A DNA stretch of 64,000 nucleotides from Phycicoccus sp. Soil802 (GCF_001429605.1 NZ_LMSS01000001.1:433469-497468); one strand, 5' to 3'. Counted from the stretch's first letter, positions 26,195 to 36,203 are shown. A program made the numbers and translations. The notes: a model not told the origin generated them from the sequence alone.

Positions 26195-27442
26195 ATGGAC
26201 GCCACCCGGCCCCTGACCGAGTCCCGCACGAGCGGGGTGCAGCTGCACGTCACCTCGCTGCCCGGTGGGCGGCTCGGCCAGCCGGCCCGTGACTTCGTGG
26301 ACTGGCTGGTCGAGGCGGGGCAGTCGGTGTGGCAGGTGCTGCCCGTGTCGATCCCCGACCAGCATCGCTCGCCCTACAAGTCGCCGTCGGCGTTCGCCGC
26401 CTCTCCAGCGCTGCTGGAGCACCCGGACGCCCCGGTCACCGAGCAGGAGCTTTCCGACTTCGCCGAGCGAGAGGCCTACTGGGTCGACTCGTGGACGGCC
26501 TTCGGCGGTGACCTCGCCGACCAGGTGCGGTTCGACCGCGAGTGGTCGGCGCTGCGCGACTACGCGCACGAGCGCGGGATCCGCATCCTCGGTGACGTGC
26601 CGATCTACGTCGCCCCCGATGCCGCCGACGAACGGGCCTGGCCGCAGTTCTTCCGCTCCGACGCCGTGGCCGGCTGCCCGCCCGATGCGTATGCCGCGAC
26701 CGGCCAGCTCTGGGGCAACCCGCTCTACCGCTGGGACGTCCTGCGCGACGACGGCTACCGCTGGTGGATCGAGCGGCTGCGGCGGACGTTCGCGCTCTTC
26801 GACCTGGTCCGCGTCGACCACTTCCGGGGCTTCGCGGCCTACTGGGCGATCCCGGCAGGTGACGACACGGCACTCAACGGCCAGTGGGAGCAGGGTCCGG
26901 GCCGGGAGGTCTTCGACGCGGCGCTCGGTGCGCTCGGCCCGCTGCCCGTCCTCGCCGAGGACCTCGGCGACATCGACCAGCCGGTGATCGACCTGCGCAA
27001 GGCGCTCGGCTTCCCGGGGATGGCGGTGCTGCAGTTCGCCTTCGAGCCGGCCTACCAGTACAACGCCCACGACCCGCAGAACCACGAGCCCAACCAGGTC
27101 GTGTACACCGGCACGCACGACAACGACACGGTCTGCGGCTGGTGGTGGGACCTGCCCGACCACCGTCGACAGCTGGCCCGCGAGGCCTGTCGTCAGGCGG
27201 GGGTCGGCGCCGACGTCGACGCCGAGCCGTCCTGGGGGTTCATCGAGCTCGCCCAGCGCGGGCCGTGTGGGTTGTCGATGATGCAGGCGCAGGACGTTCT
27301 CGCCCTCGGGTCGCAGGCCCGGATGAACGCGCCGGGCATCGAGGGCGGCTGGTCCTGGCAGATGGCTCCCGGAGCACTCACGGCCGAGCACGCCGCCCGG
27401 CTCCGGTCGCTCACCGAGGAGTCAGGCCGCCTTCCCGGCTGA
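26195..27442 (+). CDS. malQ: 4-alpha-glucanotransferase (amylomaltase), short form
   Basis: 415 residues of GH77. RTSGVQLHVTSLPG at the start, the nucleophile segment VRVDHFRGF, the acid/base segment VLAEDLGDID and THDNDT are all conserved, so catalysis should be intact. It moves maltosyl or longer glucan units between chains in glycogen/maltose metabolism. It is some 80 residues shorter than classical MalQ; after SPYKSPSAFAASPALL the insert found in longer members is reduced. It follows hisS by 6 nt and overlaps the converging membrane-protein gene by 21 bp. Confidence 0.9.
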   Translation: MDATRPLTESRTSGVQLHVTSLPGGRLGQPARDFVDWLVEAGQSVWQVLPVSIPDQHRSPYKSPSAFAASPALLEHPDAPVTEQELSDFAEREAYWVDSWTAFGGDLADQVRFDREWSALRDYAHERGIRILGDVPIYVAPDAADERAWPQFFRSDAVAGCPPDAYAATGQLWGNPLYRWDVLRDDGYRWWIERLRRTFALFDLVRVDHFRGFAAYWAIPAGDDTALNGQWEQGPGREVFDAALGALGPLPVLAEDLGDIDQPVIDLRKALGFPGMAVLQFAFEPAYQYNAHDPQNHEPNQVVYTGTHDNDTVCGWWWDLPDHRRQLAREACRQAGVGADVDAEPSWGFIELAQRGPCGLSMMQAQDVLALGSQARMNAPGIEGGWSWQMAPGALTAEHAARLRSLTEESGRLPG

Positions 27443-28045
27443 GGCGGGCGGGCGCAGCCCGGTGTCGCGCAGCTCGAGCAGCGCCAGTGACCTGATCGTC
27501 TCCTCGTCGCCGCGACGCCAGGCGCCGGTCGGGTCGGCCGAGATCGCGGCCAGCTTGCGCATCGGCTGACCCGCCATCGCCCGCAGGGCGAAGAGGTCGA
27601 GGTCGGCGGCGTTGTCGATGAACCGCTGCGCGGCGCTCGCCCGGCGGACGAACCGGCCACGCAGCACGAGCCAGACCAGGCCCACGATGAGGATCGGCAC
27701 CAGGGCCGTCACCCAGCCGAGGATGTTCGCGAGCCGGGTCACGGCGTCGACGAGGTCCGTGCCGGCCTGTTCGATGGTCGTGCCGGCGCCGCTGACCTGG
27801 CGGAACGGCGCGGCGATCCGGTCGCCGACGAGCGGCAGGTCCCGCATGGAGTCGCCGGCGCTGGTCATCTGGTCGCGGAACCCGGACCCGGCGCTCTGCA
27901 GCTGTCGCCCCGGCGCAGCGAGCTCCATCGTCGTGTCATGGACGAGTCGTCCGACCCATGCCCACAGGCACACCCAGGCGACGATTCCGACGTCGGCGAG
28001 GATCTGGAGCGTGCGGCGGCCCGGCAGGTCTGCATAGAGCTTCAT
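27422..28045 (-). CDS. Membrane protein of unknown function, two transmembrane segments
   Basis: 207 residues. Helix 1 (about residues 16-34, [18 protein letters not shown]) and helix 2 (about 108-130, [22 protein letters not shown]) flank an approximately 70-residue, probably extracytoplasmic segment rich in Gly, Ser and Asp. The cytoplasmic tail is basic and then neutral. I do not recognise a family. Its 3' end overlaps malQ by 21 bp on the opposite strand and its start is 19 bp from divergent xerD. Confidence 0.75.
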   Translation of the reverse strand: MKLYADLPGRRTLQILADVGIVAWVCLWAWVGRLVHDTTMELAAPGRQLQSAGSGFRDQMTSAGDSMRDLPLVGDRIAAPFRQVSGAGTTIEQAGTDLVDAVTRLANILGWVTALVPILIVGLVWLVLRGRFVRRASAAQRFIDNAADLDLFALRAMAGQPMRKLAAISADPTGAWRRGDEETIRSLALLELRDTGLRPPASAGKAA

Positions 28046-28064
28046 GCCGCCTAGACTCCCATCC

Positions 28065-28994
28065 GTGCCACCCTCGAGCGCGGTCGAACGCGCGGCCCGC
28101 GGCTGGCTGAACCATCTCGACGTCGAGCGCGGCGTGGCCGCGAACACGCTGAAGTCCTACCGGCGCGACCTGGCCCGCTACGCGGCATACCTCGCCTCGA
28201 AGGGGGTCCACGACCCCACCGGCATCACCGAGGCGCACGTGAGCGACTTCCTCGCCACGCTGCGTGAGGGCAGCGCCGAGCACCCACCGCTGGCGGCGTC
28301 GTCCGCGGCGCGCACGCTCGTCGCGGTGCGCGGCTTCCACCGGTTCCTGGCCCTCGAGGGCGACGTCGACACCGACGCGGCCGGCGCGGTGAGCCCGCCG
28401 CGGCCACCGGCCAGGTTGCCCAAGGCGATCAGCATCGAGGACGTCGAGCGGCTGCTCCAGGCGGCCAGCGTCGGGGACACGCCCGCCTCGCTGCGCGACC
28501 GCGCGCTGCTGGAGGTGCTCTACGGCGCGGGGGCGCGCATCTCCGAGGCGGTCGGGCTCGACGTCGACGACATCGACCCGCGCGAGGGAGTGGTGCGGCT
28601 CTTCGGCAAGGGCAGCAAGGAGCGGATCGTCCCGCTCGGCTCGTATGCCGCGGACGCCCTCGGCGCGTACCTCGTCCGCGGGAGACCGACCTTCGCGGGG
28701 AAGGGCAAGGGGACGCCCGCGGTGTTCCTCAACCAGCGGGGCGGGCGGCTGTCGCGCCAGTCCGCGTGGGCCGTGCTGCGGGGAGCAGCGGAGCGCGCCG
28801 ACCTCGGCGGGCACCTGTCACCCCACACGCTGCGGCACTCGTTCGCGACCCATCTGCTCGACGGCGGGGCAGACGTGCGGGTCGTGCAGGAGCTGCTGGG
28901 CCACGCGTCCGTGACCACCACCCAGATCTACACGCTCGTCACGGTGCAGAGACTGCGTGAGGTCTATGCCCAGAGCCACCCCCGTGCCCGCTGA
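28065..28994 (+). CDS. xerD: Tyrosine recombinase XerD
   Basis: 309 residues. An N-terminal SAM-like DNA-binding domain ([20 protein letters not shown]) precedes the catalytic domain with Arg in GAGARISE, Lys in [12 protein letters not shown], HxxR in [15 protein letters not shown], and [14 protein letters not shown] with the nucleophilic Tyr. With XerC it resolves chromosome dimers at dif. GTG 28065 lies 7 nt after TAGACT (28052-28057), a leaderless arrangement; the in-frame ATG at 28044 would be upstream of that promoter. It is followed by parA-scpA-scpB, so chromosome-segregation functions cluster here. Confidence 0.95.
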   Translation: MPPSSAVERAARGWLNHLDVERGVAANTLKSYRRDLARYAAYLASKGVHDPTGITEAHVSDFLATLREGSAEHPPLAASSAARTLVAVRGFHRFLALEGDVDTDAAGAVSPPRPPARLPKAISIEDVERLLQAASVGDTPASLRDRALLEVLYGAGARISEAVGLDVDDIDPREGVVRLFGKGSKERIVPLGSYAADALGAYLVRGRPTFAGKGKGTPAVFLNQRGGRLSRQSAWAVLRGAAERADLGGHLSPHTLRHSFATHLLDGGADVRVVQELLGHASVTTTQIYTLVTVQRLREVYAQSHPRAR

Positions 28995-29058
28995 TAGGGT
29001 CGTGCCGATCAGCGCGAGGCTGACCGACGAACGCCAACTCACCGGGAGTGAAACGCCT

Positions 29059-30027
29059 GTGGAATCTGAGGTGACCACCCAGGAGCAGTCGCCGCCCACC
29101 CTTTCGGGCGCCACCTCCGAGTCGGCCCCCGACGGCGATGGTCGTGACCACGTGCACCTGCCCGGCACCGAAGCCGCCGGCGCCGGACAGCTGGGTCCGA
29201 CCGGTCGACCGATGCCCGTCTTCCCCGATCCCGCGCCGCTGGCCGCCCACGGCCCGGCGCGGATCATCGCCATGTGCAACCAGAAGGGTGGCGTCGGCAA
29301 GACGACGACGACCATCAACCTCGGTGCCGCGCTGGCCGAGGTGGGGCGCCGGGTCCTGCTCGTCGACTTCGACCCGCAGGGCGCCCTGTCCGTCGGTCTC
29401 GGGGTGCGGGCCAACGAGCTCGACGTGACGATCTACAACCTGCTGGTCGAGCGCGGTCACGACGTCCGTGAGGTCATCCAGCAGACCTCGACCGAGAACC
29501 TCGACGTCATCCCGGCCAACATCGACCTGTCGGCCGCGGAGGTCCAGCTCGTCGGCGAGGTCGCCCGCGAACAGATCCTGGCCCGCGTGCTGCGCCCGGT
29601 CATGGACGACTACGACGTCATCATGATCGACTGCCAGCCCTCGCTGGGGCTGCTCACCGTCAACGCCCTCACCGCGGCCCACGGCGTCGTGATCCCGCTC
29701 GAGTGCGAGTTCTTCGCGATGCGCGGGGTCGCCCTGCTGGTCGAGACCATCGACAAGATCACCGACCGGCTCAACCCGCGGCTCCAGGTCGACGGCATCC
29801 TCGCCACGATGTACGACTCGCGCACCCTGCACAGCAAGGAGGTCGTGCGCAGCGTCGTGGACCACTTCGGTGACCAGGTGTTCCACACGGTGATCAGCCG
29901 CACGGTGAAGTTCCCCGACGCCACCCTGGCGGCCGAGCCGATCACGACCTACGCCTCGACGCACGGCTCCGCCGCGTCCTACCGACAACTCGCCCGAGAG
30001 CTGATCGCCCGTGGTGGGGCGGCCTGA
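29059..30027 (+). CDS. parA: ParA-family chromosome-partitioning ATPase
   Basis: 322 residues. A variable, acidic N-terminus (about 65 residues) precedes the deviant Walker A CNQKGGVGKTTTTINL, then LLVDFDPQGALSVGLG and MIDCQPSLGLLTVNAL. No parB follows; instead scpA and scpB do, the orphan-ParA arrangement also known in mycobacteria. It probably positions a cargo on the nucleoid. GTG 29059 has GGGAGTG upstream; a TAGGGT -10 (28995-29000) near the end of xerD would start the transcript about 50 nt before it. Earlier in-frame starts at 28957 and 29002 are less likely. Confidence 0.9.
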   Translation: MESEVTTQEQSPPTLSGATSESAPDGDGRDHVHLPGTEAAGAGQLGPTGRPMPVFPDPAPLAAHGPARIIAMCNQKGGVGKTTTTINLGAALAEVGRRVLLVDFDPQGALSVGLGVRANELDVTIYNLLVERGHDVREVIQQTSTENLDVIPANIDLSAAEVQLVGEVAREQILARVLRPVMDDYDVIMIDCQPSLGLLTVNALTAAHGVVIPLECEFFAMRGVALLVETIDKITDRLNPRLQVDGILATMYDSRTLHSKEVVRSVVDHFGDQVFHTVISRTVKFPDATLAAEPITTYASTHGSAASYRQLARELIARGGAA

Positions 30028-31006
30028 CGAGGTGAGTCAGGAGGTCATCGCCGCTGCGCCGGGAGGCGCGGTGCAGCCCAGTGACGCCCAGGCGGGAATG
30101 ACCCCCGGTGGAGTCATCCACCGTCGCGGTGGGTCCACGCCGTTCGAGGTGCACCTGACCAACTTCTCGGGCCCGTTCGACCTGCTCCTCGGCCTGATCA
30201 GCAAGCACAAGCTCGACATCACCGAGATCGCCCTGGCGCAGGTGACCGACGAGTTCATCGCCCACATCAAGGCCGCCCAGAAGTCCGACACCGAGTGGGA
30301 CCTCGGGCAGGCGTCGGAGTTCCTGCTGATCGCCGCGACCCTGCTCGACCTGAAGTCCGCGCGGCTGCTCCCGCAGACCGGCCCGCAGGACGAGGAGGAC
30401 CTCGCCCTGATCGAGGCCCGCGACCTGCTGTTCGCCCGGCTGCTGCAGTACCGCGCGTTCAAGGACATCGCCTTCACCTTCGGCGAGCGGATGGCCACGG
30501 CCGGCCGGATGACCCCGCGCCAGGCCGGGCTCGAGCCGCAGTTCGCCAAGCTGCTGCCCGAGCTGGTCATGGGCATCACGCCCGAGCAGCTCGCGATGAT
30601 CGCGGCCCGGGCGATGGTGCCGAAGATCGCCCCGAGCGTCGGTCTCGACCACCTCCACGCCCCGCAGGTGAGCGTGCGCGAACAGGCGGGCATCCTCGGT
30701 GCGCGACTGCGGTCGGAGCGGGTCTGCTCGTTCCGGGCGCTGGTGGCCGACGCGGACTCCACGCTGGTCATCGTGGCGCGCTTCCTGGCCCTGCTCGAGC
30801 TGTTCCGCGAGGCCGCGATCGCGTTCGAGCAGGCCGAGGCGCTCGGCGAGCTCACCGTGCGCTGGACCGGCGCCGACGATGGCGAGATCGAGGTCAGCGA
30901 CGAGTTCGACGAGCCTGACGAGCCTGACGAGTCCGACGAACCGGACCAGCCGGGCGCGGACACACCACCAGGCACCACCGAGGACGACGGAGAGAACGAT
31001 GAGTGA
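30011..31006 (+). CDS. scpA: Segregation and condensation protein ScpA
   Basis: 331 residues. Kleisin subunit of the SMC-ScpAB complex; FEVHLTNFSGPFDLLLGLISKHKLDI (N-terminal) and LDLKSARLLPQTG are diagnostic, and a C-terminal winged helix (SFRALVADADSTLVIVARFLALLEL) follows. The tail is unusually acidic with DEPDEPDESDEPDQP. Start is uncertain: GTG 30011 overlaps parA by 17 nt, GTG 30032 would begin 4 nt after it. It overlaps scpB by 8 nt. Confidence 0.94.
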   Translation: MVGRPDEVSQEVIAAAPGGAVQPSDAQAGMTPGGVIHRRGGSTPFEVHLTNFSGPFDLLLGLISKHKLDITEIALAQVTDEFIAHIKAAQKSDTEWDLGQASEFLLIAATLLDLKSARLLPQTGPQDEEDLALIEARDLLFARLLQYRAFKDIAFTFGERMATAGRMTPRQAGLEPQFAKLLPELVMGITPEQLAMIAARAMVPKIAPSVGLDHLHAPQVSVREQAGILGARLRSERVCSFRALVADADSTLVIVARFLALLELFREAAIAFEQAEALGELTVRWTGADDGEIEVSDEFDEPDEPDESDEPDQPGADTPPGTTEDDGENDE

Positions 31007-31643
31007 CCTTGAGGTCGTGCCGGACCACGGGCCCGACGAAGGCGTCGAGGCGCCCGCCGACGAGCAGTTCGCGTTCGACGTCAGCGACTTCCCGGGCGGT
31101 GCCCGCAGCGCCATCGAGGCCGTCCTGATGGTCGTCGACCAGCCGATCACCGAGATCTCGCTGGCCTCCGCGCTCGAGCTCCCGGTCGACGACGTGCGGG
31201 CGCACCTCACGGCACTGGAGGAGGAGTATGCCGCGCAGCAGCGTGGCTTCACGCTGCGCTCGGTGGCCGGTGGCTGGCGGGTCTACAGCCGATCCGACTA
31301 CGCGCCTGTGGTCGAGAAGTTCCTCCTCGACGGCCAGCAGGCCAAGCTCACCCAGGCGTCGCTCGAGACCCTGGCCGTGATCGCCTACCGACAGCCGATC
31401 TCCCGCTCGCGGGTCAGCGCGGTCCGCGGCGTCAACGTCGACGGCGTCGTCCGGACCCTCCTGAACCGCGGCCTGATCGAGGAGCTCGGCTCCGACGGTG
31501 ACGGCGGGGCGATCCTCTACGGCACCACCGACTACTTCCTCCAGCGCCTGGGTCTCGGCAGCCTCGAGGAGCTGCCCGCCCTGGCGCCCTACCTCCCCGA
31601 AGTCGACGTGCTCGACGAGATCGCAGAACAAGGACGCGGATGA
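30999..31643 (+). CDS. scpB: Segregation and condensation protein ScpB
   Basis: 214 residues. Two winged-helix domains: ARSAIEAVLMVVDQPITEISL and the highly conserved LTQASLETLAVIAYRQPISR, then GVNVDGVVRTLLNRGLIEELG. It binds ScpA as a dimer and stabilises the SMC complex. ATG 30999 overlaps the scpA stop by 8 nt and its own stop overlaps the next start (ATGA), so scpA, scpB and rluB are translationally coupled. Confidence 0.95.
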   Translation: MSDLEVVPDHGPDEGVEAPADEQFAFDVSDFPGGARSAIEAVLMVVDQPITEISLASALELPVDDVRAHLTALEEEYAAQQRGFTLRSVAGGWRVYSRSDYAPVVEKFLLDGQQAKLTQASLETLAVIAYRQPISRSRVSAVRGVNVDGVVRTLLNRGLIEELGSDGDGGAILYGTTDYFLQRLGLGSLEELPALAPYLPEVDVLDEIAEQGRG

Positions 31644-32602
31644 CACCCCCACGCAGCAGAGACAGCGCCGGCAGAAGCAATACCGGCCGGCCCGGCGGCA
31701 GCCAGGGCCACGGCGGTCGCTCAGGCGGTCGTACCGGCGGACCACGAGGCGGTGGCCCGACGGCCTCCGAAGGAGGTCGCCCCGAGCGGCCGCAGCGCGG
31801 GAGCTCCGGCACGACCAAGAAGAGCCAGCCGACCCGGGTGCCCCGGGAGCGGGCCACCCCCGAGGTGGACGTGCACGACCCCGACGGCATCCGCCTGCAG
31901 AAGCTGCTGGCCGCCGCCGGGGTGGGCTCCCGCCGGGTCTGCGAGAACCTCATCTCCGACGGTCGCGTGGAGGTCGACGGTCACGTCGTGACCGAGCTCG
32001 GCGTGCGCATCCGACCCGACCAGACCGTCCACGTCGACGGGGTCAAGGTGCAGCTGGACGAGACCCGGGTCTACTTCGCGTTCAACAAGCCGCTCAACGT
32101 CGTCACGACGATGAATGACGAGCTCGGCCGGATCAGCATCGGCGACTACGTGGGTGACCGCCACGAGCGGCTGTTCCACGTCGGCCGCCTCGACGCCGAC
32201 ACCGAGGGCCTGCTGATCCTCACCAACGACGGGGAGCTGGCCCACCGGCTGCAGCACCCGCAGTACGGCGTCCTCAAGACCTACCTCGCCCAGATCCGTG
32301 GACCGGTGCCGCGGGACATCGGCAAGCAGCTGCGCGAGGGCGTCCAGCTCGAGGACGGTCCGGCTTCGGTCGACTCGTTCCGGGTCGTCGACTCCCAGCC
32401 GGGGAAGGCGCTGGTCGAGGTGATCCTCCACGAGGGACGCAAGCACATCGTGCGGCGCCTCCTCGACGCGGTGGGTCACCCCGTCCTCAGCCTGGTCCGC
32501 GTGCAGGTCGGTCCGATCAGCCTCGGCGACACCAAGCCGGGCAAGATGCGCAAGCTCACCAAGGAAGAGGTCGGCCGCCTCTACACCGCCGCTGGAATGT
32601 GA
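31640..32602 (+). CDS. rluB: rRNA pseudouridine synthase, RluB/RsuA family
   Basis: 320 residues. About 75 N-terminal residues are Arg/Gly/Ser-rich and probably disordered, suited to RNA contacts. Then an S4 RNA-binding domain (IRLQKLLAAAGVGSRRVCEN) and the synthase domain with the catalytic Asp in VGRLDADTEGLLILTNDG. Members isomerise a uridine in 23S or 16S rRNA; the neighbourhood scpAB-rluB-cmk-der favours the RluB type. ATGA overlap with scpB. Confidence 0.92.
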   Translation: MTPPRSRDSAGRSNTGRPGGSQGHGGRSGGRTGGPRGGGPTASEGGRPERPQRGSSGTTKKSQPTRVPRERATPEVDVHDPDGIRLQKLLAAAGVGSRRVCENLISDGRVEVDGHVVTELGVRIRPDQTVHVDGVKVQLDETRVYFAFNKPLNVVTTMNDELGRISIGDYVGDRHERLFHVGRLDADTEGLLILTNDGELAHRLQHPQYGVLKTYLAQIRGPVPRDIGKQLREGVQLEDGPASVDSFRVVDSQPGKALVEVILHEGRKHIVRRLLDAVGHPVLSLVRVQVGPISLGDTKPGKMRKLTKEEVGRLYTAAGM

Positions 32603-32638
32603 GCGCACGTCCTGCCGCCCGTCGGTAGCCTTCGCGTC

Positions 32639-33721
32639 GTGACCACCAGCGTCCGCATCGTCGGCACCGGCCTCATCGGCACCAGCCTGGGCATCGCCCT
32701 GTCGCGGGCCGGGTATGCCGTCGTGCTCGCCGACCCGTCGCCGACCGCGGTGTCGCTGGCGCGCGACCTGGGGGCCGGCGCCGTCGCCTCCGACGGCGAC
32801 ACGGCGCCCGACATCGTCGTGGTGGCCGCGCCGCCCGACGTCGCGGGGTCCGTCGTGGCCGACGAGCTGGCCGCGTGGCCGGAGGCCGTCGTCACCGACG
32901 TCGCCTCGGTCAAGGTCGCGGTGCTCGAGGACGTGCGGCGTCGCGGTGGCGACCTCACCCGGTATGCCGGGTCGCACCCGATGGCGGGCCGCGAGCGCTC
33001 CGGTGCGGTCGCCGCCCGCGGTGACCTCTTCGACGGCCGGGCCTGGGTGGTCGTGCCGAACGAGCAGTCGTCGCCGTCCTCGGTCGAGGCCGTGACCGCT
33101 CTCGCGACGGCGGCCGGCGGCACGGTCTCCACGATGGACCCGGCCGAGCACGACGCTGCCGTCGCGGTCGTCTCGCACGTGCCGCAGCTGGCCTCGTCGC
33201 TCGTGGCCGGGCGACTGCGCGACCTCACCGACCCGGCAGTGGCGTTGTCCGGTCAGGGGATCCGCGACGTCACCCGGGTCGCCGCGAGCGACCCCCAGCT
33301 GTGGACCCAGATCCTGGCCGGCAACGCCTCGGCCGTCCGCGAGGTCCTCGCCCACGTGCACGCCGAGCTGACCGAGGTGATCGGTGCGCTCGACGTCCTG
33401 ACCGATGGTGACGGGGTGGGAGCCCGTGAGGTGCTCGCGCGGATCGTCGCGCAGGGCAACGCCGGTCACGCGCGGATCCCGGGCAAGCACGGTGCCGCCC
33501 CCACGGCATACAGCGTCGTCGTGGTGCTCGTGCCCGACCGGCCGGGCGAGCTGGCGCGGTTGCTGCACGACGTCGGCGACGCCGGCGTCAACCTCGAGGA
33601 CCTGCACCTGGAGCACGGCCTCGGGCAGCCGTTCGGCCTGGCCGAGGTCTCCGTGCTCCCGGCCGTCGCGGAGCGCCTGGGCGACGAGCTGACCGCCCGC
33701 GGTTGGCGACTTCACGGCTGA
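32639..33721 (+). CDS. tyrA: Prephenate dehydrogenase
   Basis: 360 residues. NAD-binding IVGTGLIGTSLGIAL at the N-terminus, AGSHPMAGRERSG (substrate-binding His), and SHVPQLASSLVAG are typical of TyrA, which oxidises prephenate to 4-hydroxyphenylpyruvate for tyrosine. The C-terminal 80 residues (VLVPDRPGELARLLHDVG) are an ACT domain, suggesting tyrosine feedback. GTG 32639 follows TAGCCT (32626-32631) by 7 nt, a leaderless promoter, so it has its own transcription start although it lies 36 nt behind rluB. Confidence 0.93.
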   Translation: MTTSVRIVGTGLIGTSLGIALSRAGYAVVLADPSPTAVSLARDLGAGAVASDGDTAPDIVVVAAPPDVAGSVVADELAAWPEAVVTDVASVKVAVLEDVRRRGGDLTRYAGSHPMAGRERSGAVAARGDLFDGRAWVVVPNEQSSPSSVEAVTALATAAGGTVSTMDPAEHDAAVAVVSHVPQLASSLVAGRLRDLTDPAVALSGQGIRDVTRVAASDPQLWTQILAGNASAVREVLAHVHAELTEVIGALDVLTDGDGVGAREVLARIVAQGNAGHARIPGKHGAAPTAYSVVVVLVPDRPGELARLLHDVGDAGVNLEDLHLEHGLGQPFGLAEVSVLPAVAERLGDELTARGWRLHG

Positions 33722-33749
33722 GCTCCACCCGCCGTTAGTCTTGCCTGCC

Positions 33750-34454
33750 ATGGAGAGCAAGCACCTCGTCGTGGCTGTCGACGGACCATCCGGCTCGGGC
33801 AAGTCCAGCGTCTCGCGCGCGGCCGCCTCGGCGCTCGGCATCGGCTACCTCGACACCGGCGCGATGTACCGCGCCGTGACGTGGTGGTGCCTCGAGCAGG
33901 GTGTGGACCTTGACGACCAGGGGGCGGTCGCGCAGGCCACCCGTGACATCCCGCTCGAGATGGGCACCGAGCCGACCACCCCGAGCGTGCGAGTCGGCGG
34001 TCGCGAGATCGAGGACGACATCCGCACCACGCGGGTGAGCGAGGTCGTCTCGAAGGTCGCGACCAACACGCTCGTGCGCCCGATCCTCCAGCAGCTCCAG
34101 CGCGAGCTCATCGACCGGATCGCCACCGAGACCGGGGGAGTGGTGGCCGAGGGCCGGGACATCACCACCGTCGTCGCCCCCGATGCCGACGTTCGGGTGC
34201 TGCTGACCGCCAGCGTCGAGGCCCGGCTGCGGCGCCGGTCCAAGGAGCTGCACGGCCACGACGCCGACCACGCGGTCGAGGCGACCCGTGACCAGATCGT
34301 GCGGCGCGACGCGGACGACTCGACCGTCTCGGAGTTCACCGAGGCCGCCGAAGGTGTGCACCTGGTCGACACCTCGGACCTCGACTTCGAGCAGAGCATC
34401 GACGCCCTCCTCGACGTCGTCCGACGTGAGGTGCCGCACAAGGTCCCTGCGTGA
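33750..34454 (+). CDS. cmk: Cytidylate kinase
   Basis: 234 residues. P-loop VDGPSGSGKSSVSR, substrate-binding GYLDTGAMYRAVTWW, and VVAEGRDITTVVAPDAD are hallmarks. It phosphorylates CMP and dCMP. ATG 33750 lies 8 nt after TAGTCT (33736-33741), fitting the leaderless pattern; the in-frame TTG at 33741 would overlap that hexamer. It overlaps the truncated acyltransferase by 4 nt (GTGA). Confidence 0.95.
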   Translation: MESKHLVVAVDGPSGSGKSSVSRAAASALGIGYLDTGAMYRAVTWWCLEQGVDLDDQGAVAQATRDIPLEMGTEPTTPSVRVGGREIEDDIRTTRVSEVVSKVATNTLVRPILQQLQRELIDRIATETGGVVAEGRDITTVVAPDADVRVLLTASVEARLRRRSKELHGHDADHAVEATRDQIVRRDADDSTVSEFTEAAEGVHLVDTSDLDFEQSIDALLDVVRREVPHKVPA

Positions 34455-34747
34455 CGGACGCCTCGGCGACCGGTCCGGGCGGCCTGACCCCCGTCTGGCG
34501 GGTCCGGATCAACACGGTCGTCGGCCGGATCCTGTTCGGCACGCTCTACCGGGTCGAGGTCATCGGTGGCAGCCGGGTGCCGCGGACCGGGCCGGTGGTC
34601 TTCGTCGCGAACCACGCCGGCTTCCTGAGTCGGCCTCCCTCCGTCGTTGTCATGGCCACCCTCAAATGTGCGCGACAATGGTGGGCGGCCCCGCGGCACA
34701 CCTGTCCGCGACCACCCCCGAACCACGCAAGGAAACCCCGTGAGTGA
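34451..34747 (+). pseudogene. Truncated PlsC-like 1-acylglycerol-3-phosphate acyltransferase
   Basis: Only 98 codons where a full-length lysophospholipid acyltransferase of roughly 200-250 residues is usual between cmk and der. The start WRVRINTVVGRILFGTLYRV and GPVVFVANHAGFL look like a normal family N-terminus, but the NHxxxxD motif reads NHAGFLS, losing the Asp. After that, from about 34629, the sequence no longer resembles the family ([10 protein letters not shown] at the end) and runs into the der start (overlap 8 nt). This suggests a deletion of most of the gene. A short, functional new protein cannot be excluded. Confidence 0.72.
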
Positions 34748-36197
34748 GAACCTGACCGACGACTCGACTGTCGAGCGCGCCCTGCGCGTTGGGCTGGAGG
34801 AGTTCGACCTCAGTGAGGAGGACCGCTCCCTCATCGACGGCGAGTACGACGAGGACGGCTACGCGATCACCGACGGGCCGCTGCCCGTCGTCGCCGTCGT
34901 CGGGCGTCCCAACGTCGGCAAGTCCACCCTCGTCAACCGCATCCTCGGCCGCCGCGAGGCCGTCGTCGAGGACGTGCCCGGGGTCACCCGCGACCGGGTC
35001 GCCTACGACGGTGAGTGGACCGGTCGCCGGTTCACCCTCGTCGACACCGGCGGCTGGGAGATCGACGCGACTGGCATCCACCTGCGCGTCGCCGAGCAGG
35101 CCGAGGTGGCCGTTGACCTCGCCGACGTCGTGATGTTCGTCGTCGACGCCACGGTCGGCGCCACCGACGACGACGAAGCCGTCGTCAAGCTGCTGCGTCG
35201 CTCGGGCAAGCCCGTCATCCTCGTCGCCAACAAGGTCGACGACCAGCGCACCGAGGCGGATGCGGCAGCGCTCTGGAACCTCGGCCTCGGGCAGCCCTGG
35301 CCGGTCTCTGCCCTCCACGGCCGGGGGAGCGGTGACGTGCTCGACGCCGTCCTCGACGTCATGCCGTCGATCTCCGCCAACGCCGACGCCTACCAGCGTG
35401 GTGGCCCGCGCCGGGTCGCCCTCGTGGGTCGTCCCAACGTCGGCAAGTCCTCCCTGCTGAACAAGCTCGCCGGTGAGGACCGCGTCGTCGTCGACAACGT
35501 CGCAGGCACCACCCGTGACCCGGTCGACGAGTTCATCGAGCTGGGTGGCAAGACCTGGCGCTTCGTCGACACGGCCGGCATCCGCCGCCGGGTCCACCAG
35601 GCCCGCGGCGCCGACTTCTACGCCTCGCTGCGCACCCAGACCGCGCTGGAGAAGGCCGAGGTCGCCGTCGTCCTCATCGACGCCGAGCAGTCCATCGCCG
35701 AGCAGGACGTCCGCGTCGTGCAGCACGTCATCGACGCCGGCCGCGCCCTCGTCATCGCCTACAACAAGTGGGACCTGCTCGATGAGGAGCGGCGCCACTA
35801 CCTCGAGCGCGAGATCGAGCGCGAGCTCGTGCAAGTGCCGTGGGCGCCGCGCGTCAACATCTCGGCCCGCACCGGTCGCTCGGTCGAGAAGCTCGTCCCC
35901 GCCCTGGAGCGGGCCCTCGACTCGTGGGACTACCGCGTCCCCACCGGTCGGCTCAACGCCTTCTTCGGCGAGATCGTCGCCGCCCACCCGCACCCGGTGC
36001 GCGGTGGCAAGCAGCCCCGCATCCTCTTCGCGACGCAGGCCTCAACCCGCCCGCCGCGGTTCGTGATCTTCGCCTCCGGCTTCATCGAGGCCGGTTACCG
36101 CCGCTTCCTCGAGCGCCGGTTGCGCGAGGAGTTCGGCTTCGAAGGGACGCCGATCGAGGTGTCCGTCCGGGTGCGCGAGAAGCGCAAGCGCCGCTAG
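34740..36197 (+). CDS. der: Ribosome biogenesis GTPase Der (EngA)
   Basis: 485 residues with two tandem G domains: first [15 protein letters not shown] ... DTGG ... NKVD, second [15 protein letters not shown] ... DTAG ... NKWD, then the KH-like C-terminal domain ([18 protein letters not shown]). It acts in 50S subunit maturation. An acidic N-terminal extension (about 45 residues) precedes the first G domain, common in Actinobacteria. GTG 34740 is preceded by AAGGAAA; the in-frame start at 34647 lies in the damaged acyltransferase region. A 12-bp hairpin built from the dispersed octamer follows the stop. Confidence 0.96.
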   Translation: MSENLTDDSTVERALRVGLEEFDLSEEDRSLIDGEYDEDGYAITDGPLPVVAVVGRPNVGKSTLVNRILGRREAVVEDVPGVTRDRVAYDGEWTGRRFTLVDTGGWEIDATGIHLRVAEQAEVAVDLADVVMFVVDATVGATDDDEAVVKLLRRSGKPVILVANKVDDQRTEADAAALWNLGLGQPWPVSALHGRGSGDVLDAVLDVMPSISANADAYQRGGPRRVALVGRPNVGKSSLLNKLAGEDRVVVDNVAGTTRDPVDEFIELGGKTWRFVDTAGIRRRVHQARGADFYASLRTQTALEKAEVAVVLIDAEQSIAEQDVRVVQHVIDAGRALVIAYNKWDLLDEERRHYLEREIERELVQVPWAPRVNISARTGRSVEKLVPALERALDSWDYRVPTGRLNAFFGEIVAAHPHPVRGGKQPRILFATQASTRPPRFVIFASGFIEAGYRRFLERRLREEFGFEGTPIEVSVRVREKRKRR

Positions 36198-36203
36198 CCG
36201 GCA

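Noticed and set aside
28065-30027. A parS centromere next to xerD-parA
   Set aside because: I looked for the GTTTCACGTGAAAC-type palindrome near the parA gene and saw none; there is also no parB.
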